From NCBI GenBank assembly GCA_963921935.1, contig OY998180.1, positions 115,008,890 through 115,072,889 on the forward strand: a stretch of 64,000 nucleotides of DNA, read 5' to 3'. Source of the DNA: Galeruca laticollis. Its lineage: Eukaryota > Arthropoda > Insecta > Coleoptera > Chrysomelidae. Positions 22,724 through 34,696 of this stretch are shown in pieces. Within the stretch, counting starts at the first letter, position 1, and every line of letters starts with the position of its first letter. Position numbers and translations under genes: made by a program. Under the pieces are notes generated by a model. That model saw nothing but the letters and a program-made list of their open reading frames with translations. It was not told the origin of the DNA and searched no databases.

Positions 22724-24714
22724 TAGGCGAGCGGGACACCCCCAAAAAGTTGCTTAGAAATAGCAGTATGTGACCACGCAGTACTAATCGCTAAGACCAC
22801 TTTTACTTTATGTTTTCGGGGTCGCTGAATACGAATATGAAATTATTTTCACGATAAAATTGGGGGAACATGGGAAAAACGGCAATTTCGGGTGAAATTG
22901 AGACAAATGAATTTGGCGTTTTTCTGTGTTCATCTCGCTATATCTTCCACATTTATCATTGTATCATTATGAAATTTTTTATGACTATTGCGTATCTAAA
23001 GATCTAAACAACAAGCCTACTCCGAGAATTCTGCGACAATTAAGACTTGAACAGTAAATTTACAATTGTTTATTTTTACGTGTTCCGAGTTTTGCCGTAC
23101 AAATGCAAAAGTTGTGTTACGAAGTTTCGAATTTCTAAAAACTAATTATCCAGTATTAAAATGCAATACCCAAAGAAGGTTTTGGGAAAGTTTCAGATCT
23201 AAATATTGAAAAGAAAAAAAGATATGCTATTCCAAAGTCGAGCGTAGCGTGCGGCTGCACGGCGCGCTATAGCACATAGATGCTGATACTCGCTTAATAT
23301 TTCATGTACAACGTATTCAACTCAGAATGAGTGAAAACCAGTTAACAATTGTAGAATCTCCCGATACAGACGTTTTTTTATTACTACTATTTCCTTTTGC
23401 AAGTTTCGAAAATAGACCTCAGCTATGGATTTTCACGGGAAAAATATCCGTACGCACTGATTTCAGAAGGTATATACCTATTCATAGTTTAGCACAAAAA
23501 TAATTCATCGTTATTTTACATAGGCAAGATCAAGGTGAATGCAGCATTACGACTTATGTCAGACGAAGAATTGACTAATTTAGCTACAATGACCGACTTA
23601 GCCATACATGTTGCTCAAGAAGTCGTCAGTACATTCACATCTTATTTGTACGATCCAAAAAAAAGTCAAAAGGTACACGTAACGATATAAATTCATTAAG
23701 ATATCATTTAACTATCGACAAGAACTGTTAAATCGCAAGACTTCCTCCATCTGAACCCGCGATGCATAAACACATTTTAAGAGCTCTTTGGAAAATCAAT
23801 GAGTGGAAACAAGCAATCGAACCTCTAATCATTTCCAAAGATGTGACAAAGTTTGGCTGGGTGGTAGAAACAGGTAGATTGAGTTTCGATTATTACGATG
23901 GACCCACTGCTATGGAAATACTACAACAGTACTTTTGTTCGTGCACTGGCAAAAATGCTTGCGAAACTGACGTTTGCCCTTGTAGACAATCTAATTCGAA
24001 AGGCTGTGATGTTTGTAGTTGTAATGATACATGTGTAAATAAATAAGTGATTGTAAATACAGATGAAATAAATGAAGATTTTTAAGATATTTTAATTGTT
24101 TCTATTTTAATTGATATATTAAAACCGTATTTCGGACGCATGTTGAGTTCCGACTCGGATAGTCGCTGCTCGTGCTATAGCACGCCGTGCAGCCGCACAC
24201 TACGCTCGACTTTGAAATAGCATATCTTTATTTCTTTTCAATATTTAGATCTGAAACTTTCCCAAAAACTTCTTTAGGTATTGCATTTTAATACTGGATA
24301 ATTAGTTTTTAGAAATTCGAAACTTCGTAACACAACTTTTGCATTTGTACGACAAAACACGGAACACGTAAAAGTAAACAATTGTAAATTTACTGTTCAA
24401 GTATCAATAGTCGCAGAATTTTCGGAGTAGGCTTGTTGTTTAGATCTGTAGATACGCAATAGTCATAAAAAATTTCATAATGATACATTGATAAATGTGG
24501 AATATATAGCGAGATAAACACAGAAAAATGCCAAATTCAATTGTCTCAATTTTACCCGAAATTGCCTTTTTTTCCATGTTCCCCCAATTTTATCGTAAAA
24601 ATGATTTCATATTCGTATTCAGAGACCCCGAAAACATAAAGTAAAAGTGGTCTTAGCGATTAGTACTTCCGTGGTCACTGTAAGGTCAATTTGGGGGTGC
24701 GTCCCGCTCGCCTA
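22724..24714 (+). mobile_element. Academ-like foldback DNA transposon, 1,991 bp
   Basis: The ends are ~540-bp inverted repeats (22,724-23,276 and 24,172-24,714), each starting TAGGCGAGCGGGAC. It is flanked by a 3-bp direct repeat CTT (22,721-22,723 and 24,715-24,717) and sits inside LINE ORF1, whose frame is restored on removal. The ~900-bp centre carries one gene with a PIN/XPG-like N-terminus and a cysteine-rich tail. As I recall the family, a 3-4-bp duplication, an XPG-like nuclease and a Cys-rich finger describe Academ; that assignment is inference. Confidence 0.75.
23327..24046 (+). pseudogene. PIN/XPG-like, cysteine-rich TE protein; central exon missing
   Basis: ATG at 23,327 opens MSENQLTIVESPDTDVFLLL and continues to RRYIPIHSLAQK before a stop near 23,501. 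After a TTTACATAG acceptor (near 23,525) a second part reads through LMSDEELTNLATMTDLAIHV. A frame change near 23,665 leads to NDINSLRYHLTIDKN, one TAA, then RLPPSEPAMHKHILRALWKI and a Cys-rich end (CSCTGKNACETDVCPC, CDVCSCNDTC) to 24,046. Relatives normally have a block containing GCDT between the first two parts. It is absent here, so a putative nuclease residue is lost. The activity is inferred only from the D-T-D motif. Confidence 0.65.
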
Positions 24715-25068
24715 CTTCGTTAGGATGATGTGGTAGGCCGTTTGGGATTCAGTTAAAATCCGAAACATTGAGGTGGGCCTATTTGTGAATTTGGCGATTA
24801 TTCGCCAGGATTTGGATAGGGGGAAGTTTGGGTGTTTGAGGATTTCCACAAATTCCTTGTCGGAAATGGATTGGTCTACAGACCAGGGAAAAGGTAGGTC
24901 TTCCTGCATCCCGGGAAACTGGGCGGAGCAGCCTGGGGGTCGAGAGTCTGACTCGAGATCAAGAAACCTGCTCGAACTCCGAGGAAGATATTCCCATGGT
25001 GGTCGAGGAGGTTCAGGGAGAGATAAAGGAGGAGGAGGATGAATAGAGGCTGAGTAACTCGGCCTCAC

Positions 25069-25870
25069 TCTTTATGGTCTGTACTCATAAATACATTTTA
25101 GATGTGAAATTTAAAAGAAAAATGTCATTGGTTATGAAAAGTAATATTTTCAACCCTTTTTTATGTGAACATCATGATATGTTTTCATTGTACATTAATT
25201 TTTTTTTAATTTTTTTATATTCACATATTTTAAAAATATAAATGCAAATTTAAAAGGGCAGGTAGAGTACAATGTGTTAGATAATGACATTTTAAAAAAA
25301 GTTGCATGGCACAGACACTTAGTCTTAAAAGGTAGAATTAAAAAAATGAAAACTTTTTATGTATTTTCTGCCATTTTCTAATTATTGTGTGTGCAGTATT
25401 TCTTTGAATCTTTAAAATGATCTTTTAGTGTTTTGCTATGTTGGCAATAAAGTTTTTTATTCGTAGATGTAATTTACTTTATTTTTGAATAGAAATCGAA
25501 AACTGTCATCAAATGTTGTCATTTTCGTTAAAACGTGTTTTGGAGGGATGGCGAGAGTCGGCTATCTAAGGGACTATATATTAATCTGTGGGGAAGAGTG
25601 TATGAAATGTGAAATGAGCGTCAGCCGGCTAGGGCTAGCAAAATACTAGCGTTTTTTTCCTATTCGTTTCGGGTTCGTTTGTAACAGCCGATATTGAAAA
25701 TATATGAATTGTTAGATTTGTAGAAAGAGAATAACTAAGTTTAAAAGGAATTTTATACACTGACGATGATATTTGGTAATATCGAAACAATTGTCAATTT
25801 CTTATCATTTTTTAATTATTTTGTGAAATTATTTGAGAACAGTTAGTTTCATTTTAAAAAATTACTCTCG
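25069..25870. other. No gene seen; short repeat shared with a later foldback
   Basis: AT-rich. The stretch at about 25,757-25,830 (TGACGATGATATTTGG, then ATCGAAACAATTGTCAATTT) closely resembles part of the palindrome arms at 34,780 and 35,260, so a related repeat is present. Confidence 0.45.
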
Positions 25871-26401
25871 TAGAGGATGCATTTCAACATTTTTAAAATT
25901 GAGGGAAGTGCAGTATGTAACAGGTGCATCCTACCATCCTGATACGAATGGATTAGGTGAAAGTTTTTTAAAAGCAATTTTAAAAGCCAAAAATGGAAAT
26001 AAAAATTTAGATTTTAGTTTAAATCATGAACCGTTTTTTATTTCATTATAGAAACACTTCTCATACTACAAAAGGAGAAACTCATTCTAAAATTTTGTTG
26101 AGCAGAATAATGCTTACCAGATTTGACTTGTTATTAGAGAGTTTTCGAAGCCGCTTAAAAAACACTCCGATTAACGCTATTTGACAACTTTGACATACGG
26201 TATGCCACTTAGCGTATACCGCTCCCGTACACCACCGGTATCTTACGGACGGTAGACATAGCGGTTGCATTAACGAAAAGGCCACGGAAAGACGAAAAAT
26301 CTAACCTCAATTCAATGAGTAATGTCTGTATCTGTTTTTTTCACTAAAATTTTAACAATCAACTTTGCGAATTGCGATAGCACATATTATTAATAATTAT
26401 C

Positions 26402-27590
26402 ATGCTATCAATTAATAGTAGTGTCTTGAACAATCTGAAAAGAAGTAGGATTCGGTTCTCTGAGGAAGATAATCAGATTTTGCTAACTGAAATTTTGAGA
26501 AACAACCCTTATGCAGATCCCTCAAAATGGGTCATAATTCACTCAAATTTCTGCAAATATACTGGGACAATCTTATCAGTGTGAGGAGTGAAGGAACATG
26601 TGCAATGTATTTTTAAAATTTTTGAAAAGAGGGAAAAGGAGAATCGTGCTCGGTGAGTAAAGATCTTAGTGCAAAGGTAAAAACTTCAAAATAGTGTCCA
26701 CACATTTCAAAGTTTACTAAAAGATGAATTTGGCTACAGCAAACCGCATGTTACCATGTAGTACAGTCTTATGGTAATTGGTTTGAATTCAAAATTTCCA
26801 TATTTACTATCCATTAGAACAAGTAATATAACTTCATCAGACTAAAGACATTTCGAACAAATATTTTTTGAATCAGTTCACTTTATATATGTTATATTAC
26901 TGGTTATTTTTTTAGTTCAGGAGTAGAAGAACCCTATAATGCCTTAGGTCACTTGCTACAAGGAGTGTTGGACCTTATCAATAACATTCTAAAGGAAAAG
27001 GATAAGTTGGAGGAAGAAAGTAAATCATCCGAAAAGGGCAAAATTATTTGAAAGACCGTCTGAGCAAATGGGTCATGGGCATGAATGCTCAGGTAAACCT
27101 GATAATGTGGCTAATGAGTCAACAGGATTTGGGGAGAACTCTATTATTGAGGCTTTATATGGTATGTTGATACATTGGTATTTGTATTTTGCATGAGTAA
27201 AATATTTGAATGTTGAATTAAGCACCTCTATTGCTATTTTACAGAGGAAGATGATCAATTTGTCAGTATAGAACCTCAAATTCAACATGAACCTGATATA
27301 CAGGAACAGTCATAACATAAACATGAATCTGAACAGCCGCAGATTCCACATAAAGAAGCACAAATTGAAGGTATGCAAACGTTTTGTTATCTTATAATTA
27401 ATTCTTATTTTTTTTTGTAATTTAAGGACCAAACCAAAACTTGAAGAGCAGAGACTTGAAATTGATCGAGAGAGGCTTGAATTTGAAGCAGGAAAGTTTA
27501 GTATGGAAATGGAGGAAAGAAAATATTTGATAAAACTAATGCAAAGCCAACAAGTACTTATAAGTAGTTTAATGAAACACGTTTTGTAGA
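26402..27590 (+). pseudogene. Myb/SANT-like protein of the Harbinger element
   Basis: Exon 1 (26,402-26,652) begins MLSINSSVLNNLKRSR and contains the Myb-like IRFSEEDNQILLTEIL; a TGA near 26,582 interrupts the frame, which then continues GVKEHVQCIFKIFEKREKEN to a GTGAGT donor. Exon 2 starts after TTTTTTTAG at 26,916 (SGVEEPYNALGHLLQGVLDL) in matching phase. Later parts include EEDDQFVSIEPQIQ (27,243) and a charged helix near 27,430-27,590 ending LISSLMKHVL and a stop. In active elements this protein binds the ends and helps nuclear import of the transposase. The nonsense codon and a frame change near 27,045 make it inactive. Confidence 0.75.
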
Positions 27591-27918
27591 ATAATATTTT
27601 GTTTGGAATCTTTAAATAAAACATGTATGCATTTATTATATATTATTCAATTCAGATGTTTTGTCTGATATTTATACAATTCATCTGGTATAAAAAATCT
27701 TGAGGTAGAATAGGTAAATGGACAATGGTCTCGGCCGAGTATATTGCTGGAATTCTACAAGACTTGATTAAGTATAGGTATTAAAAAATATCTAAAGAAA
27801 TGTGTCGATTTCCCAGATGGTGTAATGATTACTATAACTAACCTAGCAAATATGTGTAACCCAAGAAGAGCTGGAAATTTAGTGAAAATTGAAGGTGATA
27901 GTTAGATATTTTGGCATG

Positions 27919-28581
27919 TCACTGAAGGTATTCTTCTAATGATACAGGATTTATACCAAAACTTTGTGCTATCTGATTACTATACAAAATGGAATGACAA
28001 TTCGTTAATATCACAGCAGTCTTAAATATGGCTGCCACTTCCTGTAAAAGCAACTTTTGATTCTTTTTGAAATCTACAAAAGCGAATTCTGAGACCACTT
28101 TTGATAAATTTGACAGAAGATGTCCAAAATTATTGTAGATATGATTGGTCACATAGTCGATTATTTTTGACAATGCTGATGCCTATTTTCCAAAGAAAGG
28201 TTCTTAATCAATCTATCTATTCGGATAAGCCAGCCGCCTCAATAAAATGCAAATTCCCTCTTGACCCTTCGTTTTATGTCCACTACTTGTAGATATTTCA
28301 TTCGGTAACCGAAGTGCTTGTACTAGTCGAGGAATATCATTTTTTTCAAAACGAAAATAATTCCTACACTCCTTCTCTTACAGATGAGCCCAATTAAAAG
28401 TTCCATATATGTTGACTCTGTTAACTCTGGGGTTTTCATTTAGAACTTCTAGTAAAAGCACATAATCTATGTCACTATCTGAATCGGCATCAAACGCAAC
28501 AATTTCCTCATTCAACATTTTTTTTAATTTTGAAACGCCTTTTGCGAGCAGCATCAAATCAAATAATATTGTAACAAACAA
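27919..28581 (-). pseudogene. HARBI1-like transposase with DDE core deleted
   Basis: From 28,581 leftward: LFDLMLLAKGVSKLKKMLNE, then after a stop NYFRFEKNDIPRLVQALRLP and GICILLRRLAYPNR (28,370-28,215), EPFFGK and SKIIDYVTNHIYNNFGHLL. These match the N-terminal helical region of HARBI1 proteins. The reading then jumps to a C-terminal-like piece (FVDFKKNQKLLLQEVAAIFK, ILTNCHSILYSNQ). The catalytic DDE segment that should lie between is absent, which implies an internal deletion near 28,090. Stops also occur near 28,205. Confidence 0.75.
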
Positions 28582-28850
28582 AAACTTATGTTACCGTTAC
28601 CGTTGGGACGCAGACGGTTCGAAAACTATATATTTATCTGTCAAAATAGTCGTGCAGTTAGATTTATGTTAACCGCTACCGGCTCAGTATATGTACGTTT
28701 TCGAAAACTCTCTATTGCTATCGACAAAATCGGTTATTGAAAATAAACAATTAAAACAAAAACAATATTATCAAGGGAAAAGGCAACCATATTTTAAAAT
28801 TAATGATGTGGTGTTATTACGCGATTTGAGAACTAATTCGATTTCGATAC

Positions 28851-30064
28851 TTTCATGAAACTCTTGAGACGAGACAAGAGCGGTTGCTACGAGATGAGAC
28901 TTATGAGGATAGTTAGAACATCGGATCATACATTTGTTTTAAGTAAATTCTTGGAATATTCTAAATAGGGAATTTAAGCAAGCCAATAAAGAATATTTTA
29001 AACTCAACGAGACTAGATACGAGATAATTTCAATTCAATTCAATTTCAACCACTACTTTTATATACCGAATTTGATTTCCACGCTGAATTTTTTATTTTT
29101 ATATGATTATAAATCTGTAAAATATACATTTAATTTTAAGTTAAATGAAAGATAGTTTTAAATAAATAGCGAATTTATTTCGAATTCAAACATAACCTCA
29201 CAAAGAAAAAAGGAAGTAAAAGGTTTTGACGTGTATCTTTAATTTTTATTTCTAAGGTATCTATGAGTGACTGAAATCTGGTGACAAATATATCGAGAAA
29301 TCCCTATAAATATAACTGATTAATAAATAAAAAGTAATCATGATGTGGGTGTATGGTCGATGTATTACATCATTAATTATTAACAATTAATTAACAAATA
29401 TATTTCAATATTATCACTGATATAATAGAAACCCTCTTTAAATATATATTGTGACCCCGCGGGTCATCAGATATTTCGCAGTGAAAACATCGTTTCCATG
29501 TTTACATTGTCACTTTCGTGTCGCGAGAAATTTGTTCGTATTTTGGATATTTAGTGCGTGTGGAATGAAAATTTTCAGTGGGAAATTGATTGAAAAATAA
29601 ATATATTAATTAATACTACAATGGATTTTATGATGTGATGTAAGTTTTTATTAATTTATTGATAACAAATAACATGTGACTAATTGTTGATTTGGAGAAA
29701 TTTGTTTGTGAGTTTAAAAAGGAATTTTTCAAGCCTTTATTCTTAATTATTATTATTTACGACATATACAGTGAGACATATGAATAATTGTGTCTGACAA
29801 CTTACCATATACACACATTCACAGTGCGTCTAAAATTAAATTACTAGCCACATAAATGTTAAGATGAAAAGGTCGATCTTTGATTTCAATTTACTATTTT
29901 TGTGAAGAACAATCTTTGATATGCCTGTATTTAACAATCTGTTTTGTTAAAATGTCTTTAACTGAAAGTGAGGGAATTGAAATTTTGATGGTTGCGATAG
30001 GATGAGGACGTATTTGACTACAGTGGTTTTAAACGTTATCTTCAAGACTTCACAAGTGTTCATC
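28851..30064. other. No gene seen; AT-rich, one CpG-containing palindrome
   Basis: At 29,453-29,467 the sequence GACCCCGCGGGTC is an exact palindrome in otherwise AT-rich DNA, followed by CG-containing sequence to about 29,560. It could be a transposon end or a 5' exon, but nothing else supports either reading. Confidence 0.4.
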
Positions 30065-30310
30065 ATGCCTAGAGTACGAAAAAATGCAAAATAACCGGCA
30101 GCTGAGTTCGATAGAGGTCTTCAGGAAGCTGGGCTGTCGTTCCGACAAATTGCTGGTAGAACAAACAAGAGCGTGGTTGCTGTTGTCAGTTGTTATCAGG
30201 CATGGCACCAAGAAATCCGAACACGAAAAGCCACAGGCACAGAACGAGTGAGCAGGTCATTAAATCTAAGAGATCGCTTCTCATTGACAATATAATTCAG
30301 TTGTTTGTAG
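30065..30310 (+). pseudogene. Tc1/mariner transposase N-terminal fragment
   Basis: ATG at 30,065 starts MPRVRKNAK, then a TAA, then AAEFDRGLQEAGLSFRQIAG and RTNKSVVAVVSCYQAWHQE. This is the paired helix-turn-helix DNA-binding region of Tc1-like transposases. No catalytic domain follows; the frame ends near 30,297. It is a truncated remnant. Confidence 0.8.
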
Positions 30311-30662
30311 AACATGGAAGGGTGCTTGGAATGTGAAGCGTTTATAGGGAAAAAGAAGTTATCGTTAGGAATTTTGAACCAAAGGTCGTAGTCTCAACGG
30401 AGTTTCAAGACAGCATTCTTAATTTAATTAATGCATAATTGCTAAATAAAAAAAACTTCGAATGACAGGATTTTTGCAAAATATGCTGTAATTTTTTATC
30501 TGGAAGGCGATTGCTTGTCTGTCACTAACCCAACAATCAGGTTAAAGGAATGAGCCAACTCAGTGTTTTGTTAAAACTTACAGATTACCCCATACCCAAA
30601 AGACACGGAAAGCGCACCCAGCTTAATAATATGTCGCGGAGACAAGGTCTGAATGGTAACCG

Positions 30663-30892
30663 TCTTTATTAGTCGTTCCAAAACAGACTGATCGAAATGG
30701 TGAAACAAAGTTTAGGATGGTATTGGATTATATATTGCTAAATAGACAACTACGAGACAATGACAAAATACGTTACATAATATTGCCGAAATATTGGATT
30801 GTTCTTCCGGTGCTGTGTATGACTTTTCTGTACATTATGTAAAAGGGTCACAAAATGTGACAGTTGAGTGAATTGAAGGAAATTAATATTAG
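30663..30892 (+). pseudogene. Gypsy-type reverse transcriptase fragment
   Basis: The frame reads LLVVPKQTDRNGETKFRMVL and DYILLNRQLRDND, then shifts to EILDCSSGAVYDFSVHYVKG. This is the fingers/palm start of Gypsy/Ty3 reverse transcriptase up to the region before the first catalytic Asp, where the expected S-L-D-L is mutated. Only ~75 residues remain, with one frame change near 30,785. Confidence 0.75.
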
Positions 30893-33033
30893 TATGAATG
30901 GAAAAATAAATGTGAATACGAGAGCGCATGCTAGAAACAAAGTAGGTATAGGTCATTTTAATTCATTCAGTCATTCGTTTGGGTTATGCTCAATAGTCCG
31001 GGTACTTGACCTAAGTCATTGTATCATTCCCAATATTATCTACTCCACTCCAGAAGCTTATTCTCCTCAATATGGGCCACTAGCTTGGTTGGGGGGATTT
31101 GTAGTAGTTCTGATGCTTATATTATTTCATTTCCAAAATGCTTCTGCCTGAGTCCTTGTAAGTTCTTACATCAGCAGAGTGTGTGAGTAGATTTCATCCC
31201 TTAGTTCACATTTTTTACAGATGGCTTCACTAATGTTTCCCATTTTGTACAGATATTTTCTTAGGGTGCAGTGTCCAGTAACCAAATCGGTAACTATCTT
31301 CAAATGTCTCTTGCTCAGTTTCAATAACCTGATTATAAGTACTTTGATTACATTTTTCAGTGAGCTTTGTGTACGAAGGTGAACTTCTGTCAGCCCTCCA
31401 TTTGATTTGGTGATTTGGTGTTCCTTTTCTAGCCAGTTCCCCTCTTATGCAATCCTTTGTGATTCTACAGAACGGTTCCGGACCTATGAAGTTTCCTTTA
31501 GAGCCTTGTTTAGCTAACGGGTCCACCTATTCATTGCCTGCAATCGCTTTATGTCCAGGCACTGTATTGTCTCTTGCCATCCCATTAAGGGACTGTTTAC
31601 CGTTTTTTACCAGTCTAGATTTAGTGGTCGGGTTGCTAATAGTTTTAAGCAGAGCCTGGCTGTCAGTAAATATTTAAATTTTTTGTCCGTTATAACCTCT
31701 TCTAATGTTTTCATCAATACAGGCTACAGAAGCAATCGTTTCTGCCTGAAATGCAGACGTATATCGACCAAGGCCGAAGAGCATTCTCTTCCTAGGTCCA
31801 TTTATACACAGTAAAAAATGAAGGTAAATTTACATGTAATTTACATAAGAAATAGGTGGAACTTTACTGTAATTAAAATGTAAGAAAATGATTATTGTAC
31901 CCTGGATTATAAGCGAAATTACATTGTACATGTACTTATCCAATATTTTTGTGGTTATACACACATTTTTCAATTTTCCTTTAAGATTACATAACATGTT
32001 GACGAAATATATGTGGACAATCTATCATTCTGAAAATATTTTATTTTATCTTGTGAATTTCAACAATTACTATGTGAATTTCAAAAATTGTTGTAAATGT
32101 ACATGACACTGAGACGAATAATTCAGTGTAACTTTACTCAAAATAAATCAAACTTTCTTTTTTGTGTAGTTTTCAAGTAAAATCAGATTAGGCCTGTAAT
32201 TTTACAAATGTGCATATAATTATACTTATATTTTTTAATAATCTTGTAACTTTACATAGGATTTTGATGTAATATTTGTGCAAAATCTAAAATTATGTGA
32301 ATAAATTCTTTTAAAATCTAAATTTTAACAGTGAACATGCGACGTCAAAAAATATTGTAAGTATACATGAAATTTTGGTAAATAAAGAAAGAATAAAGAA
32401 CTTTATTAAAAATTCATTATAAAATTCTGTAATTTAAATATGTATGGATTCTAAACAATGAGAAACTATATCGATTCCTAAAAATTCATCTTTTGACAAT
32501 AGAGAAAAAGTGATACGGCTGAATATGCGGTTTTTTGGAAAAAATCGATATGATTTTACATCTATTTCTTTTCATATTTTGCAAACTAAACAACTAAGTT
32601 ACTCTTAAGATATTCTCAAAATACATCAAGGGCCTAAAATGTTATTGTGTTCCAAATATTAGCCAACACTTTTTTGCCAGAGGTATGGCATTGCATTGCC
32701 CCTTAAAAAGTTTAAAATTGAATATAAACATCCCCATTACATAAACTAGTGAAATTAATTATAAAAAGTTGTAAACATTTTTCCCTAAATCCTGTGATTT
32801 TTACAAAATCCGTGTAATAGAATTACACCATTTAAAAAATTATACACATAATTAACCTAAAATCACATGATTTGCGTAATTATTACATTATATGTGTGAC
32901 ACTATATACCCCACGTGATTAGTTAAAACCAATGAGAGGTGATTTCTCTTACTGGAAAAACAACAGCGTGTGTCTTTGTTAATTTATGTTTGCACTTTGC
33001 AGACGAGTTTCACGTGAATTGTATTGTTTTGCA

Positions 33034-33505
33034 GGATAAATAATGTTTAGGTAAGTTCCTATTATTTCTCAAAAATGTTGTTGGAGACATTTTAAATGTA
33101 TGGCCAATTTTAGTGAACAAAAAAGCAATTTTATGGCATTTCCACAAACTGACCAATGTCGATATAGGTTCTCTTCCAACCATCATGATAGTGAAATTAG
33201 AGAGGTTTCAGTTGTTTGCAAAAAATCAGAAAAATATGAAAACTCCAGAACCATTAGAAAATCCAGTCCATGAATCCTTATATATAATGACGATACACTT
33301 TAAGGAAGATATTTCTCACCTCTATAGGGATATTAAGGTAAACGAACATTACTATCACTATAATTATTTCGTAATATGAAAGCTGATTCCTATTTAAATA
33401 AAATAATATAACAATAGTTTAGTAATACTATAATTTTTCTTTTCAGGAAGATTCAAGGAATTATGTGAAAATTGATACTTTGTCACTCTGCATAATTAAT
33501 ATAGG
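33034..33505 (+). other. Possible exons inside the unknown element
   Basis: An open stretch from about 33,070 reads LKNVVGDILNVWPILVNKKA, then WHFHKLTNVDIGSLPT and KLERFQLFAKNQKN, to RDIK just before a GTAAAC donor at 33,338. A TTTCTTTTCAG acceptor at about 33,446 opens a second stretch (EDSRNYVKIDTLSLCIINI) that ends at a GTAAGTGA donor. Upstream there is a further acceptor-donor pair around 33,034-33,051. I do not recognise the protein. It is the only coding-like region in the element. Confidence 0.35.
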
Positions 33506-34696
33506 TAAGTGAAGTAAGTACAAATAAACAAATATTTAAAAAAAAATTGTAAATTAAAGCTTCTTGAACAGCTGATATCCACCAACTATAACATTTTAGT
33601 CATTATTTTTAAGTAGATGCTTAAAAATTAACATTGGGGAAATAATTTTTTTTCAACTTTCAATATATTTTTAAATCTGTTTCATATAGAAAAACTCAAT
33701 TTTAAGTATCAATATACTATGGTAAAAAAATACTTAAATTCGAAATTTTTATGAATTTTTTATGGAAGAATTCCTTATAAAATGTATTCATTTTAGGAAA
33801 AAGAATTGAGCTTTTTTTGTTCACAAAAAGTTTAGTTTATTGATATAGATTTATTGAAATCAATTCAAAGTATATTGGCTTATTTTATTCGAGACAGTGA
33901 TCATACCACGTATGCATTAAAAAATATATCATCCTAAATTTATGTTTTCTCTTTAAACTTGTAATGACCGAATATTCTTTCCCATTTATTTTGCTCGTGT
34001 AATTATACTGAACTCTTAACAAAAAATGTACAAGGTCTGGCGAAACTTCGCGTCATAGAATTGTATAGTAATTGTAATTTATAAATGTTTGCCATTACTT
34101 TCCATCTTTCCATTAAACTGTAGACGATACTAAAACAACTTTAAACTCACGTTGTAACTAAACTAAAGCTATGACAAATGTGCGACAAAGTTTCACTGGA
34201 TCGATAAATGTGATATAATTTAACCTATAAATTGGTTTTTGGAAGGAAGCTACAAAATATTTTTCGAAAAGGTACCAGTTATAGTTGATTCAAGTTTTCC
34301 AGAAGCTTTGCGCTTTATTTCATTTATAATCTAGAGTATCCGAAAGAAATTTTTTGTGTTCTAGAAAATATTCAAATATATTTTTTGAAAATTCACCCAG
34401 ATGAAGGAACTAAATAAAAAAAATTCAGCAACTCAAAAAAAGGTGATTGCTTTAATTAACTTAATAACTAAATCCTCATAAGTTTTTTGTCACGATAACT
34501 GGAGAAATGTATTTTTTCAAACAGTTTTCATATTTATTTTACTTTTTATACGTATTTATTTATTATAGTTAGGTACTTGTTACTTGGTAGAGAATTATGA
34601 ACTTTCTGTTTCTCTATACAGTTTGTCCAAACTTACTATAGTTGATAATATTAGGGAGATATTCGATCAGATATAAAAAAATATCTAATATTGAAT

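Larger units (their letters stand above)
22455..25068 (-). pseudogene. LINE ORF1 (three-knuckle gag-like), split by a transposon
   Basis: The N-terminal half is at 24,715-25,068 (Pro-rich start, then FVEILKHPNFPLSKSWRIIA and FTNRPTSMFRI). The C-terminal half at 22,455-22,720 has a CCHC knuckle (second Cys of CSSTDHLAESC, with a stop in the first C-x2-C), a degenerate knuckle CGAFNHKSANC, and CKNCGGSHPAYH. This is the architecture of ORF1 of Jockey/R1-type LINEs. The two halves meet in frame once the inserted element and one CTT are removed. No ORF2 of this element is visible in the window. Confidence 0.75.
26136..28713. mobile_element. PIF/Harbinger transposon, 2,578 bp, two genes
   Basis: Terminal inverted repeats AGAGAGTTTTCGAA (26,136 onward; 28,713 backward) are flanked by a 3-bp direct repeat ATT (26,133-26,135 and 28,714-28,716). 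It carries the two genes diagnostic of this superfamily, a Myb/SANT-like DNA-binding protein on the plus strand and a HARBI1-like transposase on the minus strand. They are arranged tail to tail. The transposase has lost its catalytic part. Confidence 0.9.
25871..28850 (+). pseudogene. Gypsy-type integrase fragment split by a Harbinger element
   Basis: 25,890-26,135 encodes the catalytic-core end of a Gypsy/Ty3 integrase: YVTGASYHPDTNGLGESFLK (with the catalytic Glu in GES), then in another frame FHYRNTSHTTKGETHSKILL and TRFDLL. The continuation at 28,714-28,850 gives VIENKQLKQKQYYQ and FKINDVVLLRDLR, the usual C-terminal region. Removing 26,136-28,713 plus one ATT joins the two in one frame. 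The fragment is truncated upstream of about 25,880 and after about 28,850. Confidence 0.85.

Noticed and set aside
29453..29640. CpG-containing segment as a host promoter and first exon
   Set aside because: Only a 13-bp palindrome and one GTAAGT-like site; no coding continuation, and a TE terminus is equally possible.
30864..31151. 95-residue plus-strand frame with a hydrophobic end
   Set aside because: It overlaps the Gypsy RT tail and lies antisense to the LINE C-terminus and 3' UTR; no splice or domain support.
31447..31814. Plus-strand frames of 76 and 87 residues
   Set aside because: Antisense shadows of the LINE RNase H, which has clear motifs on the minus strand.
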